From the NCBI GenBank assembly GCA_001898225.1, contig MKTJ01000060.1, positions 1 through 58,149 on the forward strand: a DNA stretch of 58,149 nt, read 5' to 3'. Source of the stretch: Chloroflexi bacterium 54-19 (GTDB lineage: Bacteria; Chloroflexota; Chloroflexia; Chloroheliales; Chloroheliaceae). The translations under genes were made by a program, and so were the position numbers. Below are positions 52,659 through 58,149 of this stretch, one piece after another. Under the pieces are notes generated by a model that saw nothing but the letters and a program-made list of their open reading frames with translations, was not told the DNA's origin and did no database searches. Position 1 is the first letter of the stretch; each line of letters opens with the position of its first letter.

Positions 52659-53042
52659 ATGGGTGAAAAAGGTATTTTGAGAAAAGCGACCCCCAACCTG
52701 CCATCCCGCGATTTGGAACGTACTGCCGCTTTCTACCGGCAAAAGATGGGTTTCAGAGTGGAAGGCGACAGTTACGAAGATTTCTTGATGATATCGAGGG
52801 ATGACATATCCCTTCACTTTTACCTGGCCCGCGAGATGGACCCGCTTAAAGACGCCGGGATTTGCTATATCTATGTCGAAAATGTCGAGGTGCTCTACCA
52901 GGAATACGAGGCTGCCGAGGTGATTCATCCTAACGGTAAACTGGCTCACCGGCCCTGGAAGATGTACGAGTTCGTGGCGTCCGACCCGGATAACAACGCC
53001 CTTCGCTTCGGGCAGGCCAGTTCCGAGGTTCAGAATCTTTAG
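52659..53042 (+). CDS. VOC/glyoxalase-family protein
   Basis: Protein of 127 residues with the paired beta-alpha-beta-beta-beta modules of the vicinal oxygen chelate family: ATPNLPSRDLERTAAFYRQKMGF, DISLHFYLAREM, CYIYVENVEVLYQEYE and FVASDPDNNALRFGQ. The size and missing middle motifs fit bleomycin-binding-like or small VOC proteins; activity is unknown. GGAGG lies 5 nt before ATG 52659; the earlier TTG lies inside this ribosome site. Confidence 0.85.
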   Translation: MGEKGILRKATPNLPSRDLERTAAFYRQKMGFRVEGDSYEDFLMISRDDISLHFYLAREMDPLKDAGICYIYVENVEVLYQEYEAAEVIHPNGKLAHRPWKMYEFVASDPDNNALRFGQASSEVQNL

Positions 53043-53186
53043 AAGTAGCATTATCATATGGGCTTTCCATTTAACGCATAATTTAGGTTTAGACCTTGCC
53101 GGGAGACCCGTTTTGCTTTCTGAAGCGCGCTTTTTGAGCCTTTGCGGTATAATTGGGCCATTAATGTTCAAACTTAGAAAGAAATA

Positions 53187-54425
53187 ATGGCCCAAAAAGC
53201 GTCAACCCTGACAACCGGGTCCACTTACCGGCCCGGTCCCTGGCTGCTCGTCCTGGGAATAATCCTGCTTGCCTCTAACTTGCGCGCTCCCATAACCTCG
53301 GTCGGTCCGGTGGTGAAGAACATCCGCCTTGATACCGGTCTTTCGAACACCCTGACAGGGTTGCTTACCACCCTGCCCCTGGTCGCCTTTGCCCTGGTTT
53401 CGCCTTTTGCTCCGAAGTTGGCCCGACGCTTTGGCGTGGAGAAGACCTTGCTGGGTGGCCTGGTGGTCCTGGGGATTGGAGTAGTTTTGCGGGCGGTCCC
53501 GAACGAAATCGTCCTTTTTGGCGGTACAGCCCTGGTTGGGATGGGTATTGCCATTGGCAACGTCCTGTTGCCCGGTTTTGTAAAACGTGAATTTCCGCGC
53601 CAGGCCGGGATTATGACCGGGGTATTTATTGTCTGCATGGGGATTGGGGCGGCGTTGGGGTCAGGTTTGAGTATCCCCCTGGCCGGGGCGTTTGGCTGGC
53701 GCGGGATGCTGGCCGGTTGGGCCATACTTTCGGTAATTGCCCTCCTGGTCTGGCTGCCCACGCTGAAATTTAGCGCCCCGGTAAGGTATGGAGGCAAAAA
53801 TGGCACAAACGACCGTTCGGTCATGCCGGTTGGGAAACTCTGGCGGTCAGGGCTGGCCTGGCAAATTACCTTGTTTATGGGGCTGCAATCGCTGATTTTT
53901 TACGTAATGGTGGCCTGGCTCCCCGAAATGTTGAACCAGTGGGGCCTGGATATTGCGACAGCGGGGTGGCTGCTTTCATTGTTCCAGTTTGTCGGCCTCC
54001 CGGCTTCGTTTATCATGCCGGTCCTGGCCGGGCGAGGTCCAAACCAGCGCTGGTTGGTATTTATCACGGTGTTTGCAATGTTTATCGGCTATTGTGGTAT
54101 GTTGTTCTTTAATACGACCCTGTTACCAATCTGGATACTCTTGAGCGGGTTTGGTTCCGGGGCGACCATCAGCCTGGCCCTGAGCTTTTTCGTCCTGCGG
54201 GCCCATAACACCCACCAGACTGCCGAGCTTTCGGGGATGGCCCAATCGGTCGGTTATTTGCTGGCGGCGATTGGCCCGACCCTGTTCGGTTTCATCCACG
54301 ACCAGACCGGCGGGTGGAGCATCCCGTTAATCCTGCTTATTGTTTTTACGGTTTTGTTAATGCTGGTAGGGTTGCGGGCCGGGAGCCCCGGTTATGTGAG
54401 CGAGGCCCCGGCCCCTACCGATTAA
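53187..54425 (+). CDS. CynX/NimT-family MFS transporter
   Basis: Twelve-helix major facilitator carrier of 412 residues. The N-terminal ILLASNLRAPITSVGPVVKNIRLDTGLSNTLTGLLTTLPLVAFALVSPFAPKLARRFGVEKTLL is the hallmark of the cyanate/nitroimidazole (CynX/NimT) subgroup, followed by the conserved loop 2-3 basic motif. Its substrate is not predictable from sequence; no cyanase or related gene is adjacent. Its stop overlaps that of the phytochrome gene by 4 bp. Confidence 0.88.
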   Translation: MAQKASTLTTGSTYRPGPWLLVLGIILLASNLRAPITSVGPVVKNIRLDTGLSNTLTGLLTTLPLVAFALVSPFAPKLARRFGVEKTLLGGLVVLGIGVVLRAVPNEIVLFGGTALVGMGIAIGNVLLPGFVKREFPRQAGIMTGVFIVCMGIGAALGSGLSIPLAGAFGWRGMLAGWAILSVIALLVWLPTLKFSAPVRYGGKNGTNDRSVMPVGKLWRSGLAWQITLFMGLQSLIFYVMVAWLPEMLNQWGLDIATAGWLLSLFQFVGLPASFIMPVLAGRGPNQRWLVFITVFAMFIGYCGMLFFNTTLLPIWILLSGFGSGATISLALSFFVLRAHNTHQTAELSGMAQSVGYLLAAIGPTLFGFIHDQTGGWSIPLILLIVFTVLLMLVGLRAGSPGYVSEAPAPTD

Positions 54426-56227
54426 AATTGTTGTTCGCCCCTGGAAGAATTGAGCAGCGAGTCGAGCAGGCTTTTCATTCGGCGGGTAACCTTATCCAGG
54501 TTGATAAAGGACGCCGATTTGTCGTCAGGCTCAAGCTGGTTCAACCGGGCGCCGTATTCTTCGAGCAAAAAGGACAAATAAGTCTGGATTTCCTGCAAGG
54601 GTTCTTTCAACCCGGTTTCTTCGAGGGCTGCCGGGGCCTGGTCTTTTTGTTCCTCCAGCACGACACTCAGCCGGTTTAACTCGTCCATCCGGCGCAAGAC
54701 CACGCTCAGCATGGCCCGGCGTAACTCCTGGGCAGCCTCAATTTCTTCGGTTTTCCAGCGTTCGGAATGATTGCTCAACTGCTCGCGCCATTCCTCGAAC
54801 GAATGGCGGGGGGATAGGATGGCCTCCCCGGCTTTCCACTCCACGGGTTTATTAGGGTTCCCGGCCCAGTTGACAGTCTGTACGACTTCGGGCCGGAACC
54901 ACAAAATATATTGCCGTTGGAGTTTCGAAATATTCATAGTTAAGAGGCCACTGCCTTTGTCCTTAAAAGCCAGGGCCGACTCGTAGATTTCAGGCAGCCG
55001 GGAAGAATAATAGACATCCTGCTGAAAGCGGTTGGTTTGTTCAAGCCAGGCGACCAGCGCTTCAATCTCGTTCTGGTCGGGTGTTTCGCCAAGGGTGAGC
55101 AGGGTAGTGGAGCCGGTTTCTTTACCCCTGGCAAAGAAAGCCACGCCACCCGCTTCGATAAAGTCGGCCAGGTTTGGCTTGAAATTGAAAAGACCCTGGT
55201 AATATTCGGATTGGCTGACCATGAACTCGACCAGTTTATTAAGGACCGTTTGTAGCCGGGTGCGGTAAGCGTGGCCCTCGCGCTCGATTTTATCGGCCAG
55301 TTGCAGCGAGATAGCCTGGGCCAGTAGTTCGCAGGCCGAGCGGACCGAGTAAGGGAGATAATGGGGCGTTTCGTGATGGCAGGCCACCAGGCCCCAGAGG
55401 TCGTTATCCTTGACTATCGAAATGGACATCGACGCGCCAACCCCCATGTTTTTCAGGTATTGCAGGTGAATGGGTGAAACACTCCGCAGGGTCGAAAAAC
55501 TCTGGTCGAGTGGCCGCCCGGTCAGCATGTTGTCAGTCGGCTGGATAATGACCGGGGAATAACTTACATCCGGGATAAGGCGGAGCCAGTTTAGGAGATA
55601 AAGGGCCCTGGCCTGGCGGGGAATGTCACTGGCGGGATAGTGGAGCCCCAGGAAAGGTGAAAGTTCGTCCTTTTTGGCTTCAGATATCACGGTGCCATGC
55701 CCGTCCTCATCGAATTTGTAGACCATTACCCGGTCGAAGCCGGTCAGCACCTGGACTTGCCGGGCAATCGCCTCGAAGTATTCCGGTAAAGAACCGGCAT
55801 TGGCAAAGGCATTAAGGACTGCTTTTAACTGGAAGTAGGGATCGAGCGCGGGTTTGCGGCTGAGTTCGGCTTCCAGGATGAGCAGCCCGTCAATTTTGTG
55901 GGCGATCCAGTCGTAAATAGCGGTCTGGCCTAAGACCGGAGTCGTAAAAAGATAGAGCGGGTTTTTTTCCAGGTCGTAGTCTGCCAGGTTTGTCCTGAAA
56001 ACCTCGATATATTCGTCAGCAAGTAGGGTATCCAAATTTCTATCAAGCAGGTCTTCCCTGGCAATTTTAAAGTGTTCCAGGGTATTGACAGATGACTGGA
56101 CGATGGTGAAATCGGGTTCGAGCAGAGCCAGCAGGACGCCGTGCGGTTGGATACTGCCCGGTATGTGGATAGGCTCACGGTCGCAATTAGTTAAATCTAC
56201 CTGGTTCTCCAAATTTCCGGCGCTCAT
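54422..56227 (-). CDS. Bacteriophytochrome lacking a kinase domain
   Basis: Red/far-red photoreceptor of 601 residues: PAS (about 10-115), GAF (135-310) and PHY (320-500). C15 in LTNCDREPIHIPGSIQPHG is the biliverdin attachment site. The GAF domain has VYKFDEDGHGTVISEAKK, the PASDIP motif and PIHLQYLKNMGVGASMSISI. The PHY tongue has PRHSFEEW. After it comes a helical region and a coiled C-terminus with no H-box or ATPase motifs, so it cannot signal as a kinase by itself. The histidine kinase gene 75 bp upstream in the same direction is the likely partner. Confidence 0.9.
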   Translation of the reverse strand: MSAGNLENQVDLTNCDREPIHIPGSIQPHGVLLALLEPDFTIVQSSVNTLEHFKIAREDLLDRNLDTLLADEYIEVFRTNLADYDLEKNPLYLFTTPVLGQTAIYDWIAHKIDGLLILEAELSRKPALDPYFQLKAVLNAFANAGSLPEYFEAIARQVQVLTGFDRVMVYKFDEDGHGTVISEAKKDELSPFLGLHYPASDIPRQARALYLLNWLRLIPDVSYSPVIIQPTDNMLTGRPLDQSFSTLRSVSPIHLQYLKNMGVGASMSISIVKDNDLWGLVACHHETPHYLPYSVRSACELLAQAISLQLADKIEREGHAYRTRLQTVLNKLVEFMVSQSEYYQGLFNFKPNLADFIEAGGVAFFARGKETGSTTLLTLGETPDQNEIEALVAWLEQTNRFQQDVYYSSRLPEIYESALAFKDKGSGLLTMNISKLQRQYILWFRPEVVQTVNWAGNPNKPVEWKAGEAILSPRHSFEEWREQLSNHSERWKTEEIEAAQELRRAMLSVVLRRMDELNRLSVVLEEQKDQAPAALEETGLKEPLQEIQTYLSFLLEEYGARLNQLEPDDKSASFINLDKVTRRMKSLLDSLLNSSRGEQQF

Positions 56228-56302
56228 CGAATTTCTTCACTCCCTTTTTAGTTGCAAAGCCTATGGGTTTTTATTCTGCTTCAAAATGCACTCTGGGTGG
56301 AA

Positions 56303-57811
56303 TTAGGTGGCGGAGCGCGGTGGTTTGAGCGGCAAAGAAATATAGAAAGTGCTGCCTTTGTCGAGTTCGCTCTCAACCCATAACTCGCCGTGATGCTGGC
56401 GCACGATTTCCTTGCAGATATAGAGGCCCAGGCCGAGCCCCTGGACCATCCGGTTTTTCTCGGTGCGGACCCGGTAGTATTTCTCAAACAACTTTTCCAG
56501 GGCTTCTTTGGCGATACCCTGGCCCTGGTCCTGGATGGCGATTAAAACGTAGTCTGGAGCGTCTTCCAGCACGCTTTCGTTCGGTTGGAGGGTGAGGGTA
56601 ATTTTTACGGTAGTGCCGTTGGGGCTATATTTTATGGCGTTGGTAATAAGATTGTTAAAGACCTGTTCCAGGCGGCTCTGGTCAAAGATGCCTTTGATAT
56701 CGGTTTGGTCCGCCGTAATATCAAAATAATGGGTCTTAACCACCATGGCTTGTTCGTCTAAAATCTTCCGCACCAGTTCCAGCAGATCCACCGTAGTAAG
56801 GTAATTTAATTCAAAGTTGTTCTTCTGGATTTTTGAGAAATCGAGCAGTTCGTTCACCATGCGGTTCATCCGGTCGGACTGGCTTATCATGATACTGAGC
56901 GAGCGAAACTCTTTTTCAAAATCAAAGTTCGTGTCATTATTCCCATAAGTAGCCAGGCCATTTTTTTGTTTTGTGAGCAACCGGCGCCAGACAACTTCGG
57001 TATAACCACGAATGGAAGCCAAGGGGTTGCGCAGTTCGTGAGAAAGAATGGACAGGTAAAGGTCTTTGTAATAATTGAGTTCTTGCTGGTTTTCGAGAGC
57101 TTCTTCCAGCCGTTCGTAGAGGCGCGAATTTTGAATCATGAGGGCGACTTTACTGGCAAGGTCTTCGGCCAGGGCCAGGTCGGCTTCATCGAAAGGTTTT
57201 TGACCATGCAGGCGCACGAAGATAAAGACTCCCATTACTTCGCTACCGGGCAAGAGCGGGACCACCAGGTAAGATTGTTTAACCGGGGAGTTAATAGCTT
57301 CCCTGCTGAGAGTAGGCAGGTTTAATTCTTCACTGAAAGCAATTTGGCCGGCGTTTTTGACCAGGTGAGATTTCTTTTCCCGGATGGCCTGGGCGATAGG
57401 ATGGGGGCCATCCAGGTTGAGGGGATAATAGTTATAAGTGTCCCGCAGCAATTCTTCGTGAGCCGGGTTTTTACTGGCGACCGCCTCGCGCCTCAGCTTA
57501 TTTCTTTCATCGTTCAATAAATCTACCGAGGACCAATCGGCGAACTCGTTAACCACCAGCCGGACTAATTCACGCAAGTTTGTGGAGTAGTCAAAAGCCC
57601 CGGTGACAAAGGCGCTGGCCCTGGCGAGAAAACCGGTATTTTGGAGGGTCCGTTCGGCTTCCTGGCGGGCTTTTCTTTCGGCTTCTAAATTCTGTTGGTT
57701 TTCCAGGGCCAGGGCCTGCCAGCGGGCTTGTTCGCGCTCAGATGCTTCTAGCCTGATTTGTAATTGCCTAAAATCCTGTTTTGGTGGTTCTATGTTATTG
57801 TGGTCGTTCAA
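56303..57811 (-). CDS. GAF-domain sensor histidine kinase
   Basis: Soluble kinase of 502 residues: an N-terminal coiled coil (about 15-60), a GAF domain (about 70-245), HisKA with SHELRNPLASIRGYTEV (histidine near 260), and HATPase with N box NLITNAIKYSPNG, G1 IAIQDQGQGIA and G2 GLGLGLYICKEI. No membrane helix. It is followed by the kinase-less phytochrome in the same operon, so the two may form a split light-responsive sensor. No response regulator gene is inside the window. Confidence 0.92.
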   Translation of the reverse strand: MNDHNNIEPPKQDFRQLQIRLEASEREQARWQALALENQQNLEAERKARQEAERTLQNTGFLARASAFVTGAFDYSTNLRELVRLVVNEFADWSSVDLLNDERNKLRREAVASKNPAHEELLRDTYNYYPLNLDGPHPIAQAIREKKSHLVKNAGQIAFSEELNLPTLSREAINSPVKQSYLVVPLLPGSEVMGVFIFVRLHGQKPFDEADLALAEDLASKVALMIQNSRLYERLEEALENQQELNYYKDLYLSILSHELRNPLASIRGYTEVVWRRLLTKQKNGLATYGNNDTNFDFEKEFRSLSIMISQSDRMNRMVNELLDFSKIQKNNFELNYLTTVDLLELVRKILDEQAMVVKTHYFDITADQTDIKGIFDQSRLEQVFNNLITNAIKYSPNGTTVKITLTLQPNESVLEDAPDYVLIAIQDQGQGIAKEALEKLFEKYYRVRTEKNRMVQGLGLGLYICKEIVRQHHGELWVESELDKGSTFYISLPLKPPRSAT

Positions 57812-58075
57812 GCAAACCGCTTCCTATAATTTTTATGCCCGTTATTTTACTTCTCCTTTAAGGTCCAAATCAACCTAGAAAGGGAAAAATTCTACCATCT
57901 TTTGATATATTTATTTCATAAATAATGCCAGGAATCCCTGGGAAGGGGCCTATTTTTAACGAAGATGTTAAAAGTTGTCGAGGCTTTGTGCAGGAGTAAT
58001 TTGGAATTAGAACCGCTATAATGCAGGAATGTTTAATTTGGATACCTGGCCGAATAAATCAGGAAAGAAAAATTA
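57812..58075. other. Upstream region of the kinase-phytochrome operon
   Basis: 264 bp with no gene. AT-rich; it should hold the minus-strand promoter of the histidine kinase. GCTATAATG (58015-58023) is a plus-strand -10-like word without a clear -35 box. Confidence 0.4.
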
Positions 58076-58141
58076 TACCTTGATTGCTAGTAAAAATTGA
58101 CATCCATCGAAAAAATGTGCAAGTTAATTGCGCCAACAAAA
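58076..58141. repeat. Right copy of 66-bp terminal inverted repeat
   Basis: Exact reverse complement of bases 1-66. Eight bases (ACACTTGT after a fifth A) continue beyond it to the window end. Confidence 0.9.
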
Positions 58142-58149
58142 ACACTTGT

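Overview
The window reads as chromosomal DNA of a non-phototrophic member of the Chloroflexota (moderate confidence). This rests on the overall protein style: SufU-type SUF assembly, secreted proteins with FxxYW..GGL..G.PI/VQYFERARFE modules, a PASTA-less Ser/Thr kinase with an outside beta-propeller, and a bacteriophytochrome. No 16S rRNA, tRNA, phage, transposase or CRISPR array was found. The outermost sequence at the two ends is the same 66 bp in opposite orientation, so the window probably ends in a dispersed repeat.

Layout. 0-3.1 kb: two convergent GT-C type membrane glycosyltransferases. 3.2-6.7 kb: a MoxR-like AAA+ ATPase and its VWA partner. 7.2-9.8 kb: a membrane Ser/Thr kinase. 9.9-11.4 kb: small unknowns. 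11.5-18 kb: an iron-sulfur cluster assembly locus, Rrf2 regulator-sufC-sufD-sufS-sufU-sufB, with two near-identical promoters. 18-21.2 kb: an AAC(3)-family acetyltransferase, then a probable secreted alpha/beta-hydrolase effector with a candidate chaperone. 21.5-28 kb: exported and proteolytic proteins (C39-like cysteine protease, HExxHxxGxxH metalloprotease, two-domain retropepsin-like protein, CAP-domain protein). 28.2-30.6 kb: hisD-hisC. 30.7-33.4 kb: a 39-residue basic protein and two adjacent genes that each fuse an HTH domain, an arginine/glycine-rich disordered region and an Hfq/Sm-like domain. 33.5-38 kb: a GH13 glucan enzyme, proC and an anchored surface protein. 38.5-43.7 kb: DsbA-like/VKOR oxidative folding pair, a SIS-domain sugar isomerase, a TIGR00300-type ornithine cyclodeaminase-like enzyme and ychF. 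43.9-49.7 kb: a YtxH-like protein, a membrane-anchored sulfite-oxidase-fold molybdoenzyme, and glpD-glpK. 49.9-54.4 kb: a YtrA-type GntR/ABC operon, a VOC protein and a CynX-type MFS carrier. 54.4-57.8 kb: a GAF histidine kinase followed by a kinase-less bacteriophytochrome.

The strongest candidate for a new system is the HTH-disordered-Hfq pair (30947-32856). The two proteins carry the same three parts in different order, are 2 bp apart, and sit behind a consensus promoter that has an inverted repeat exactly between -35 and -10 and a leader of more than 450 nt. The second candidate is the effector/chaperone pair at 19140-21218, whose N-terminal LQRTVGNQAVQRLL-like motif recalls proteins associated with contractile injection systems although no such apparatus lies here.

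Likely interplay: the Rrf2 protein has three cysteines suited to a [2Fe-2S] cluster and probably represses sufR-sufCDS and, through a half-site, sufUB. ProC and the ornithine cyclodeaminase-like enzyme would both feed proline. GlpD and GlpK form a glycerol-use operon. All functional statements come from reading translated sequence; no database search was run.
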